64,000 nucleotides of DNA from GWE2-42-39 sp034003625 (GTDB lineage: Bacteria > Bacteroidota > Bacteroidia > Bacteroidales > Prolixibacteraceae). The position numbers were made by a program, and so were the translations under genes. The DNA lies in contig JAVEYG010000013.1 of the NCBI GenBank assembly GCA_034003625.1, forward strand, positions 33,255 through 97,254, given 5' to 3'. The notes under the pieces are model-generated. The model was not told where the DNA came from, did not search any database, and saw nothing but the letters and a program-made list of their open reading frames with translations. This document shows positions 8,635-16,840 of this stretch, in pieces (position 1 is the stretch's first letter; each line of letters begins with the position of its first letter).

Positions 8635-9420
8635 ATGCAGTACGGTATTTCCGGTTTAAGTATTATTCCTGTTAGAAAAGAACCTTCCGAAAAAAGTGAA
8701 ATGGTAACCCAGATATTGTTCGGGGAACATTTTGAAGTATTTGAACAGATGCTTGGCTGGTGCCGGGTAAAACTGGCATACGACGAATACGAGGGGTGGG
8801 TTGACCTGAAAATGATTACACCTTTGCCTGACCGCATATATCAGAAGATTGAACGGATGCCGGTTGCAGTAAGCACGGATATTTTTAATCTGATCCCGGT
8901 GGACACGGAACAAAATGTAATGATTGTTGCCGGAAGCAGTCTGCCTTGCTGGAGGCCTTATAAAAAGGAATTTTCGTTAGTGAAGGAACCTTATAAAATG
9001 GATGGCAGTTATACCTATCATTTGCCCAAATATCCGCGGAAGCTCATTGTCGATCAGGCGTTAAAATATTTTAATGCGCCTTATTTATGGGGAGGACGTT
9101 CACCATTTGGGGTCGATTGTTCAGGTTTTGTACAGGTAATTTATAAAATGGTTGGAGTGAAACTGCCCCGCGATGCCAGCCAGCAGGTTTATTTTGGTAA
9201 GGCTCTCAGTTTTGTGGAAGAAACGTTGCCCGGTGATCTTGCATTTTTCGATGACGACGAAGGAAATATTGTACACGTTGGGATTATCTGGGCAAGAAAT
9301 AAAATTATTCACGCTTCAGGAAAGGTACGGATCGACAATGTGGACCAGTTTGGTATTTTCAATGTCGATACCCGTCAGTATTCTCATAAAATGCGGGTGA
9401 TGAAGAGGGTACTTGAATAA
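8635..9420 (+). CDS. NlpC/P60-family cysteine peptidase with SH3 domains
   Basis: 261 residues. Two SH3-like segments occupy about 1-65 and 75-130. The NlpC/P60 domain spans 135-258: catalytic C162 in DCSGF, H214 in IVHVGI and the third polar residue H226 in IIHASG. The family cuts the gamma-D-Glu-meso-diaminopimelate bond of peptidoglycan stem peptides, here most likely for recycling, because no signal peptide is visible and the protein appears cytoplasmic. It is divergent from the PgpH-like gene and convergent with the PEP-binding gene. Confidence 0.92.
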   Translation: MQYGISGLSIIPVRKEPSEKSEMVTQILFGEHFEVFEQMLGWCRVKLAYDEYEGWVDLKMITPLPDRIYQKIERMPVAVSTDIFNLIPVDTEQNVMIVAGSSLPCWRPYKKEFSLVKEPYKMDGSYTYHLPKYPRKLIVDQALKYFNAPYLWGGRSPFGVDCSGFVQVIYKMVGVKLPRDASQQVYFGKALSFVEETLPGDLAFFDDDEGNIVHVGIIWARNKIIHASGKVRIDNVDQFGIFNVDTRQYSHKMRVMKRVLE

Positions 9421-9431
9421 CTGGCAGCCTG

Positions 9432-12410
9432 TTATACCGCAATTACAGCCTGCCGTTTCCTGCCATCCATCAGAATTTTCAGGTCATTTTTGAATTCAAC
9501 ATGTTTCAGGAAGGGAGTTTCTTCCACTACAGCCTGTCGGTCTAATAGTTCCATGTTTACCTTTGCATCGCGCGAACGATAAGGAATTGAAAAATAACCT
9601 ACATTCATTGAGGTAACGTTGTGGAAGAAATGTGACCCGAGCGAGCTGTCGAGAGGAAATTCGGGAAGTCCCATTTCAACAATAATACGGGCTTTTGAAA
9701 TATTGGCCCATAGTATCGGGATACCGGTAAATGGATCGCGTGTGCCCCACCGGCCTGGTCCAATCAGGATATATTCCATGCCAGCCTGGTCCATTTTTTT
9801 GTTTATCCGGGTAATCTCTTCTGCTATTTCACGGGTTTTTGTTTGGTCGAAAGCTTCCGGTTTCACGTAAACCACATTCCGGATACCTTTCACAATACCA
9901 TTTCCCATGCCCCTGCTTGCATACAAGACGATTTCTTCGGGATGAAGATTCCCGAGATCGACCTGAAATTCGTCTTCGTTTCGGATTAGTGGTTTGATTT
10001 GTAAAAGGTAAAATGTTGGTTTCTCATCAATGCTTTTTTCAAGATCAACCGCATATTCAATTTCTACCGGCGAACCCATTGCTTCCCTGAACAAGCGGAG
10101 CAATAACCTGATAATATCGGCAAATGGGATGTAGCGGTATTTCAGGATATTGGCAAAATCAACCACACGGGGGCCGTCTATGCCGATACCCGGTACCAGT
10201 TCGTCGTTTTCGCGGCAATATACCGAAACACAGTGTTGCAAGACGCTGCCCTCTTCTGCATCGTTGATGACAAATTTTCGGATGGCAGCTTCCTGTCCCT
10301 CGTTTTCAAAATCGATGCTGTCGCGGCCCATGTCAATGGCATAAAACATTTTCTGGGAACCAGCCATCAGGTCGTAGACCGTACTGTGATTGATATCCGG
10401 ATATTTAGGGCAGAAACGAAACGCATTTTCACCACCCACGACGTACAATCCAAGGCCGATGGCGGCAACGGCAAAACCATCCTCCGGTTCCATGTACGAG
10501 ACCGGGTAAAAGTTATACGATTGCGCTACCCCGCTGATCGACGGATAATATTTTTGATTGTATTGATGGCCAACTACTTCCTGGATAATGACTGCCATCT
10601 TTTCCTCTTCAATCTTATAATTCACTGCATCGAAATACGATAGGGCATCTTCAGTAAAAATACTGGCGTATACCAGCTTTATAGCGGTTTCGAGTTGCTG
10701 GTACCGAACCCTGATATCGGGATGGTTATTGGGCAGCAGATAGGTCGCATAAACCCCCGAGAACGGTTGCAGAAGAGAATCCTCGAATAATCCGGAAGAC
10801 CTTACTGCCAATGGCTTGGTTACATTTTCGACATACAGGAAAAGACGTTCCCTGAGTGTTTCGCTCAGGCTGGAGTTCAGAAACAGGTTTTTTATATGTT
10901 CATAGCTGTTGTTGCTGTATACGTCGTGGTAGAGTTCATTTATTTCCAGAAATTTATCGAATTCCATTGCCCCGATGATGGCTGTAGCCGGGATACGGAT
11001 GTTCATGCCGGGAATGACTTTGCCGAAGTCAATATTTTCAATGAAATTACATATAAATGCCAGGCCGCGCCCTTTTCCCCCCAGCGATCCTTTTCCCATT
11101 CGTATGATAAACCGTTGGTTGTTTAGCAATTCGGTATCGAAGTTGATGATCCTGCCTTTCAGTTTTTCAATTTTTGTTTTTTCAAAAACATTCAGGCAAA
11201 ATTGCCGCAAATCCTCAGGGTCTTTAAAATCCTCAAAACGTACAGGTTTAAGTTGCTCTGCAATATTAATTTCTCCCCTGGCCATCAGCCATGTTGAAAA
11301 TGAATTGCGTTTTCCGTGGTAAGCCAGCGCGTCGCTGGGAATGATACGGAACATTTCCTGGAATTCGCTCAGGGTACGGGCGCTCATGATCGGATTTCCC
11401 GACATATCCTTGAATACGAAGTTCCCGAAGCCGAGATTTTTATAAATAAAGTTGTGGATGTCGAGTGACAGGCTCTCTGAATTTTTATTGATGAACCCGG
11501 CTCCGATTTCCCTGGCTTTCTGTGCATTGTTTACATCGTGGCTTTGTAACAGGGTGGGAATGGGATAGCGCATTGACGAGTGGACATATTTCAGCAAATC
11601 GACCCCTGCACTGTGATCAACAGTCCCGTTTCGGGGAAACGATACATCTGCAATTACCGACAAAAGATATTTCTTGTATTTGTTGATAATATTTATCGCA
11701 TCTTCATACGTGCTTACCAGAATGACCTTGGGCCTTGCCCGCATTTTCAGGATCAGGTTCAACTCGTCGTTGGTATTGTCTTCGACCAGGTTTTGGGTCT
11801 GTGTCATCACCGTGGTATACAACAACGGCAGGTAACGGGAATAATACTGGATCGAATCTTCGATCAGCAGGATGACGCGCACACTTCCTAATTTGGTATC
11901 GGCATGAAGGTTTTTCAGGTCTTCCACATATTTTATCATGGCAAGGAAAACATTGGAATTCCCGTTCCATACAAAAACACGGTCAATGGAATGATGTGTA
12001 TGGGCTGTTTCCTGAAAGTACCGGAGATCGCCGTTGTTGTTCACCAGCAGCAGTATCGGGACAACATGACTAAATTCCCGGATTGTTTCCGAGGTTTTTA
12101 TGGGTTGGCTTTTGTCTACACCGACCATGATGATTACCAGGTCAAAATCGCGCTCCTTGATCATCCGTATGGCATCTTCCTGCGAATTCACACTGGTAAA
12201 ACGAGGATACGCATACAGGTTTAACTGAAGATATTCGCCAAAAATCTTATCGGTAAATTGTCCCTCCCGGACAATGGAATAGCTGTCGTAAAGCGTTGCA
12301 ACCAGCAATACTTCTTTTACTTTGGTTGGCATCAGTTCCTGAAAGATGTCGCGGTCGCTTTTGCTCCGTTTATATATTGACGACAAATTGATTGAATCCA
12401 GATTACCCAT
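9432..12410 (-). CDS. PEP/pyruvate-binding protein with two N-terminal receiver-like domains
   Basis: 992 residues. The N-terminal part has two response-regulator-like segments: about 31-165 (LLVATLYDSYSI, LVIIMVGVD) and 177-325 (ILLIEDSIQYY, then SVIADVSFP with D255 as possible phospho-acceptor). A pyruvate phosphate dikinase/PEP synthase N-terminal ATP-grasp domain follows at about 435-880: GKGSLGGKGRG (439-449), PLAVRSSGLFEDS and FYLLQIKP. There is no TSH-type phosphohistidine domain and no PEP-utilising C-terminal barrel, so it cannot be a complete PEP synthase. The C-terminal 110 residues (GPGRWGTRDP, LGSHFFHNVTS) are family-specific. The gene lies downstream of korAB on the same strand with a hairpin between. 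A regulatory or phosphotransfer role in carbon flux is inferred, not shown. Confidence 0.85.
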   Translation of the reverse strand: MGNLDSINLSSIYKRSKSDRDIFQELMPTKVKEVLLVATLYDSYSIVREGQFTDKIFGEYLQLNLYAYPRFTSVNSQEDAIRMIKERDFDLVIIMVGVDKSQPIKTSETIREFSHVVPILLLVNNNGDLRYFQETAHTHHSIDRVFVWNGNSNVFLAMIKYVEDLKNLHADTKLGSVRVILLIEDSIQYYSRYLPLLYTTVMTQTQNLVEDNTNDELNLILKMRARPKVILVSTYEDAINIINKYKKYLLSVIADVSFPRNGTVDHSAGVDLLKYVHSSMRYPIPTLLQSHDVNNAQKAREIGAGFINKNSESLSLDIHNFIYKNLGFGNFVFKDMSGNPIMSARTLSEFQEMFRIIPSDALAYHGKRNSFSTWLMARGEINIAEQLKPVRFEDFKDPEDLRQFCLNVFEKTKIEKLKGRIINFDTELLNNQRFIIRMGKGSLGGKGRGLAFICNFIENIDFGKVIPGMNIRIPATAIIGAMEFDKFLEINELYHDVYSNNSYEHIKNLFLNSSLSETLRERLFLYVENVTKPLAVRSSGLFEDSLLQPFSGVYATYLLPNNHPDIRVRYQQLETAIKLVYASIFTEDALSYFDAVNYKIEEEKMAVIIQEVVGHQYNQKYYPSISGVAQSYNFYPVSYMEPEDGFAVAAIGLGLYVVGGENAFRFCPKYPDINHSTVYDLMAGSQKMFYAIDMGRDSIDFENEGQEAAIRKFVINDAEEGSVLQHCVSVYCRENDELVPGIGIDGPRVVDFANILKYRYIPFADIIRLLLRLFREAMGSPVEIEYAVDLEKSIDEKPTFYLLQIKPLIRNEDEFQVDLGNLHPEEIVLYASRGMGNGIVKGIRNVVYVKPEAFDQTKTREIAEEITRINKKMDQAGMEYILIGPGRWGTRDPFTGIPILWANISKARIIVEMGLPEFPLDSSLGSHFFHNVTSMNVGYFSIPYRSRDAKVNMELLDRQAVVEETPFLKHVEFKNDLKILMDGRKRQAVIAV

Positions 12411-12515
12411 ATCTTTTCTTTTGGCTTACAAATTATCAAAAATTAAGGAAACCGCTATCTGTTTCCGGGATGCTGTACAGATGGTTTTGCAGCAGGATAT
12501 TTGCGGTGTAAACAA

Positions 12516-12543
12516 CAAGAGCTCCCCATACAGGAAGCTCTTG
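12516..12543 (-). terminator. Hairpin downstream of korB
   Basis: CAAGAGCT (12516-12523) pairs perfectly with AGCTCTTG (12536-12543) around a 12-nt loop, 23 bp past the korB stop on the minus strand. It lacks a strong T-run, so termination may be partial and the next gene may be read through. Confidence 0.5.
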
Positions 12544-12565
12544 CTGTGATAGTATTGTTTAGGGA

Positions 12566-13627
12566 TTAACCATTCTTCTTTTTAAAGAACGGTTCTGGCC
12601 CGGTTACCCGTTCTCCTTCTACTTTCCAGGTATTTCCTGAATTTAAAAGTTCATCCATGCAGGTTATTTTTCGTTTTGCCTGTATTTCGCTGATTTGGCG
12701 CTCCATCTCCTGGTCGTAAACCGGCATATCAACTGAACGTATTACGCCAACGGCAACCGGAAAATCAGGAAATGCCATGTTGATCAGCGCCATATGGACA
12801 GAAGGATCAGGATTTTTTGCGTTGTGAACCAGAATATTGTCTTTTGTAATGCCATTTTCACCGATTTTTACCACCTTCAGGCCATCTAATGTCCAGATAA
12901 TGCCTTTGTCGTTTTCTTCACCGAAAATCATCGGTTCCCCATGTTTCAGAAACAACTGGCGTTCGGCCCTGTACTTCGGGTCGGCAATGGCATTGTGGAT
13001 ACCGTCGTTGAAAATTACACAATTCTGAAGTACTTCAACTACGGAAGTGCCTTTATGTTTGGCGGCTTCCCTCATTACATTCTGTGTATGTACCACATTG
13101 TTGTCAACAGCACGGGCAAAAAAGGTCCCCCTGGCCCCCAGTGCCAACTGGCCCGGTAAAAACGGGTCTTCGATGGTCCCGAACGGCGAAGTCTTGGTAA
13201 TAAAACCGCGATCGGTAGTGGGGGAGTACTGTCCTTTGGTAAGCCCGTAAATTTTATTGTTGAATATTATTACGTTCAGGTCGATATTGCGCCTCACCAG
13301 GTGGATGAAATGATTCCCCCCGATTGCCATGGCATCGCCGTCGCCGGTGATGACCCATACATTGAGCTTCGGATTGGCCGATTTTACGCCCGATGCAATG
13401 GCTGTGGCCCGCCCGTGAATGGAATGGAACCCAAAAGTACTCATGTAATACGGGAAACGCGATGAACAACCGATGCCGGAAATAACGGCAAAATCCTGGT
13501 GTGGAACACCCATTTCAGACATTGCCCGCTGAATGGAGTTCATGATGGCATAGTCGCCGCAACCCGGACACCAGCGTACCTCGTTGTTGCTTTTAAAATC
13601 TTTTGCTGTGTAAATATATTCGGTCAT
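12566..13627 (-). CDS. korB: 2-oxoacid:ferredoxin oxidoreductase, beta subunit (2-oxoglutarate type)
   Basis: 353 residues. The thiamine-diphosphate-binding core shows WCPGCGDYAIMN at the N-terminus (C20 and C23) and VITGDGDAMAIGG with an NKIYGLTKGQYSPTT stretch downstream, both diagnostic of the KorB subunit. With the alpha subunit it interconverts 2-oxoglutarate + CoA and succinyl-CoA + CO2 using ferredoxin. It starts 2 bp after the korA stop, so the two are translationally coupled. This enzyme replaces the NAD-linked 2-oxoglutarate dehydrogenase in anaerobes and can run reductively. Other 2-oxoacids as substrate cannot be excluded. Confidence 0.93.
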   Translation of the reverse strand: MTEYIYTAKDFKSNNEVRWCPGCGDYAIMNSIQRAMSEMGVPHQDFAVISGIGCSSRFPYYMSTFGFHSIHGRATAIASGVKSANPKLNVWVITGDGDAMAIGGNHFIHLVRRNIDLNVIIFNNKIYGLTKGQYSPTTDRGFITKTSPFGTIEDPFLPGQLALGARGTFFARAVDNNVVHTQNVMREAAKHKGTSVVEVLQNCVIFNDGIHNAIADPKYRAERQLFLKHGEPMIFGEENDKGIIWTLDGLKVVKIGENGITKDNILVHNAKNPDPSVHMALINMAFPDFPVAVGVIRSVDMPVYDQEMERQISEIQAKRKITCMDELLNSGNTWKVEGERVTGPEPFFKKKNG

Positions 13628-13629
13628 GA

Positions 13630-15471
13630 TTAGGCCTCCAGTAATTCGTCAAACTTCTTTTTCAATTCAATAGCCGTGAAAGGCAGTCCTTGTACCTTGT
13701 TGGCCTGATAAAAGGTAAATCCCGGGACTTTGTCGCGCAGATAACTAGCAAATTGCCCTAAGTTCAGCTCACATACAACAATTTTTTTGAATTTACTGAA
13801 TATTTCCGCCGTATTTTTAGGAAGAGGTTTTATATAATTGAAATGGACAAGGCTGACACTTTTCCCTTCTTCACGGGCTTCGCGTACAGCACTGATGAGA
13901 TGGCCAAAAGTACCGCCCCAGCCAACAGCAAGCAGATCGCCACCATCCGGATCGCCAAAAACCTCAAGTTCCGGAACCATATCGGCTACCCGTTCTACTT
14001 TTGCTGCACGGATTTCACAATTTTTCTGGTGAATCTGCGGATCGTGGCTGACGGAGCCTTCAATGTTTTTTTCAAGTCCTCCGATCCGGTGCTGGAACCC
14101 GTCCATTCCGGGGAATGCCCATTCACGTGACAAACAGTTTTCGTTGCGTCGGTAGGCTTTAAAAACCGTTGGATCTTTTGCGATACGGGGAGTGATCGGG
14201 GGTAATTCGTCCATCGACGGAATTCTCCACGGTTCACTCCCGTTCCCGAGGAACCCATCGGTTAACAGCACTACGGGAACCATCCGTTCAAGGGCTATTT
14301 TGGCCGAAATATATGCATAATAAAAACAATCAGAAGGAGTACTGGCTGCAACTACTACCACAGGGCTTTCGCCGTTCCTTCCATACAGGGTCTGTAATAA
14401 ATCGGATTGCTCTGTTTTGGTTGGCAGTCCGGTGGAAGGGCCGCCACGCTGAACATTGACCACGACCAACGGAAGTTCTGCCATTACCGACAATCCTAAT
14501 GCTTCCGATTTTAGGGCAAAGCCCGGGCCCGAAGTAGTGGTAATTCCCAGGTCGCCTGCAAAAGCAGCACCAATCGCAGTGCAAATACCGGCAATCTCGT
14601 CCTCGGCCTGAAAGGTTTTTACTCCTAAATCTTTGCGTTCAGCAAGCGCCTGCAAAATATCGGTTGCCGGAGTAATGGGGTAGGAGCCGCAGAATAGTTC
14701 CAGCCCAGCTTTCTCTGCAGCCGCAATGAAGCCCCATGCAGTGGCTTTATTCCCGTTTATGTTCCGGTATGTGCCTTTTTCTATTGATGCTGGATGTACT
14801 ATGTAGCGCGGAGTTTCGTGTTGCATGTTCATCCCGTAGTTGTACCCGTCGTGCAATACTTTCAGGTTTGCTTTTACAACAGTCGGGTTTTTTGCAAATT
14901 TCGTACGGATAAAGTTCTCGATGTAATCGAGCGGACGATCGAATATCCAGCAAACCAAACCCAGCGCAAACATATTTTTGCTTCGTAATACACTTTTGTT
15001 ATCCAGGCCAAATTCGAGCAGGCTTTCTTTGGTCAGGCTGGTGATTGGTACAGCGATTTTTGTATAATCTTCAAGGTTGCATTCCCTGAACGGATCATTT
15101 GTTTTGAAGTTTGCTTTTTCAAAGTTTTTTTCATTGAACGAATCCACATCGAAAATGATGGTGCCCCCCGGGTTCATGAAATTGGCATTGGCCTTTACCG
15201 CTGCAGGGTTCATGGCAATCAACACATGTGCAAAGTCTCCGGGGGTGGTAATCCGTTTGTCCCCTAATTGTACCTGAAATCCCGAAACTCCGCCAACCGT
15301 TCCCTGAGGCGCCCTGATTTCGGAAGGATAATCTGGAAATGTAGAAATATCGTTCCCGAATAGTGCAGTTGCATCGGAAAATAATGTTCCGGTCAGCTGC
15401 ATGCCATCTCCCGAGTCTCCTGAAAACCGTATTGCAACCTCTTCAAGTTCAATAACCTTTGTATCTCTCAT
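13630..15471 (-). CDS. korA: 2-oxoacid:ferredoxin oxidoreductase, fused gamma/alpha subunit (2-oxoglutarate type)
   Basis: 613 residues. The N-terminal 190 residues are the gamma domain (IRFSGDSGDGMQLTG at about 13-27); then come the pyrimidine-binding domain (GNKATAWGFIAAAEKAG, SYPITPATDI, AEDEIAGI, TTTSGPG) and domain II (GWGGTFGHL). This gamma-alpha fusion is the normal Bacteroidota KorA and forms a heterotetramer with KorB. It is the first gene of the korAB operon and diverges from the carbonic anhydrase gene. A TACATTTG -7 box lies about 60 bp upstream on the minus strand. Pairing a CO2-handling enzyme with a divergent carbonic anhydrase is suggestive but not proof of a functional link. 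Confidence 0.93.
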   Translation of the reverse strand: MRDTKVIELEEVAIRFSGDSGDGMQLTGTLFSDATALFGNDISTFPDYPSEIRAPQGTVGGVSGFQVQLGDKRITTPGDFAHVLIAMNPAAVKANANFMNPGGTIIFDVDSFNEKNFEKANFKTNDPFRECNLEDYTKIAVPITSLTKESLLEFGLDNKSVLRSKNMFALGLVCWIFDRPLDYIENFIRTKFAKNPTVVKANLKVLHDGYNYGMNMQHETPRYIVHPASIEKGTYRNINGNKATAWGFIAAAEKAGLELFCGSYPITPATDILQALAERKDLGVKTFQAEDEIAGICTAIGAAFAGDLGITTTSGPGFALKSEALGLSVMAELPLVVVNVQRGGPSTGLPTKTEQSDLLQTLYGRNGESPVVVVAASTPSDCFYYAYISAKIALERMVPVVLLTDGFLGNGSEPWRIPSMDELPPITPRIAKDPTVFKAYRRNENCLSREWAFPGMDGFQHRIGGLEKNIEGSVSHDPQIHQKNCEIRAAKVERVADMVPELEVFGDPDGGDLLAVGWGGTFGHLISAVREAREEGKSVSLVHFNYIKPLPKNTAEIFSKFKKIVVCELNLGQFASYLRDKVPGFTFYQANKVQGLPFTAIELKKKFDELLEA

Positions 15472-15528
15472 CTTATAAATAATTAATTTCCCTTCTCTTT
15501 TTCTTACATATTTTTAAAAAAATGAATC

Positions 15529-15536
15529 CAAATGTA
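15529..15536 (-). promoter_or_regulatory. Candidate -7 box (TACATTTG) for korAB
   Basis: The minus strand reads TACATTTG, a full TAnnTTTG match, 57 bp upstream of the korA ATG. No convincing -33 element is visible. Confidence 0.45.
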
Positions 15537-15641
15537 ATAAATTGTAAGCCGAGATCATTTTATTCGATCAACCTAAATTTATTAAACAAGTCAAAAATAA
15601 CCATTAATTAACACCTTTCGCATGACTTATTGTATTATTTC

Positions 15642-15649
15642 TATATTTG
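15642..15649 (+). promoter_or_regulatory. Promoter of the gamma carbonic anhydrase gene (TATATTTG)
   Basis: TATATTTG fits the Bacteroidota -7 consensus fully and TTTCG at 15616-15620 lies at about the right distance for -33. The predicted start site near 15656 gives a 5' leader of about 20 nt before the ATG at 15676. Confidence 0.6.
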
Positions 15650-15675
15650 CATCCTATTTAAAATGAATCCAAAAA

Positions 15676-16191
15676 ATGGCAATTATAAAACCTCTTCTGG
15701 ATAAAACTCCTTTGATTGGGAATAATTGTTTTCTTGCTGAAAATGCTGTTGTTATTGGCGATGTAGAAATCGGGGACGATTGCAGTGTTTGGTACAGCGC
15801 AGTTATACGCGGCGATGTGCATTACATCCGGATAGGCAATAATACGAATATTCAGGATTGTGCGGTTATTCATGCGACCTATAAGAAATCGCCAACCAAT
15901 ATCGGAAACAATGTGATTATTGCGCATGGTGCCATTGTTCATGGCTGTACCATTCATGACAATGTGATGATCGGCATGAATGCTGTTGTGCTTGATGATG
16001 CAGTAATTGAAAGCAACAGCATTGTGGCAGCGGGTTCGGTGGTAAGCAAAGGCACTGTGGTTGAAGCCGGTTCGGTGTATGCAGGCATCCCGGCCAAAAA
16101 GATCAAAGATGTGGGGCCTGAACTATTGGAAGGCGAAATCAAACGCATTGCCAACGCATATGGCATGTATGCGGGCTGGTACAAAGAATAA
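15676..16191 (+). CDS. Gamma-class carbonic anhydrase family protein
   Basis: 171 residues of left-handed beta-helix hexapeptide repeats (for example IGDVEIGDDCSVW, IGNNTNIQDCAVI). Three histidines sit at the zinc-ligand positions: H66 in VIHAT, H84 and H89 in AHGAIVHGC. The length is that of the short CamH/YrdA-type proteins, cytoplasmic trimers whose carbonic anhydrase activity is proven only for some members. It has its own promoter and is divergent from korA. Confidence 0.93.
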   Translation: MAIIKPLLDKTPLIGNNCFLAENAVVIGDVEIGDDCSVWYSAVIRGDVHYIRIGNNTNIQDCAVIHATYKKSPTNIGNNVIIAHGAIVHGCTIHDNVMIGMNAVVLDDAVIESNSIVAAGSVVSKGTVVEAGSVYAGIPAKKIKDVGPELLEGEIKRIANAYGMYAGWYKE

Positions 16192-16278
16192 CCGTTTTGC
16201 CTGTTTTAAGGCTGTAAATTGATATCCGGTCCCCGTCCCGGATAAAAAAGAAAGCAGGAAAGGAAGTTTTTCAGGAGG

Positions 16279-16695
16279 TCATTCTTTTTCTTGTGCCGGC
16301 TTCTCTTCCTCGTCTGTGAGATCAAACAAATCTTTTTCTTTTAGAAGTAAATACCAGGAAATTATTTTTTTCATATCGGAAACGTACACCTTATCGCGGT
16401 CATATTCCGGTAATATTTCTTCAAAACATGCTTTCAGCTCTTCACCTGATGCTTTGGGATCGAATGACTTTCCTCCTTCTGCCAGCTTATCAATATTTTT
16501 TAATACTTCTTTCAGGCTTATTTCTTCTGTTTGTGTAAAAACGGCGATATCGGCCAACGAACTGATTTTTGAGGTTGAATATGCCGGCATTCTTTTACCG
16601 TTCAGTAACGATTCTACGATCACACTGTTTTTGGCTTCCGAAATAACTTTAAATAAGCCTGGTTGTCCGCTGATTGCTACTATTCCTTTTAACAT
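16279..16695 (-). CDS. DUF5606-family protein
   Basis: 138 residues. The N-terminal 50 residues (MLKGIVAISGQPGLFKVISE, then SVIVESLLNGKRMPAYSTSKISSL) form a small beta-rich domain conserved across Bacteroidota as DUF5606. A helical C-terminus ends in an acidic tail (LTDEEEKPAQEKE). No signal peptide is present, so it is cytoplasmic. Function is unknown. It is a single gene, convergent with the carbonic anhydrase gene. Confidence 0.85.
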   Translation of the reverse strand: MLKGIVAISGQPGLFKVISEAKNSVIVESLLNGKRMPAYSTSKISSLADIAVFTQTEEISLKEVLKNIDKLAEGGKSFDPKASGEELKACFEEILPEYDRDKVYVSDMKKIISWYLLLKEKDLFDLTDEEEKPAQEKE

Positions 16696-16779
16696 TTTGT
16701 CGTTTTTTAACCGACTGCGAAGATATTATTTTCCTGAAATAAAAAAAATATACTGACAGGCTTCGATACAAATAGAGAG

Positions 16780-16835
16780 AAAGAGGTTGTCCCTCCGAAG
16801 TCAGTCCCTGCTTCGCTTTTCAGGACAACCTCTTT
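16780..16835 (-). terminator. Terminator-like hairpin downstream of the TonB receptor gene
   Basis: A perfect 13-bp stem pairs 16780-16792 with 16823-16835. An inner CGAAG/CTTCG stem (16796-16800 with 16811-16815) lies in the loop. It is just past the receptor stop codon at 16841. Confidence 0.65.
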
Positions 16836-16840
16836 CAGTT

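Noticed and set aside
16233..16252. ATCCGG...CCGGAT hairpin after the carbonic anhydrase gene
   Set aside because: Short stem with an A-run, not a T-run, on the plus strand; not strong enough to call a terminator in either direction.
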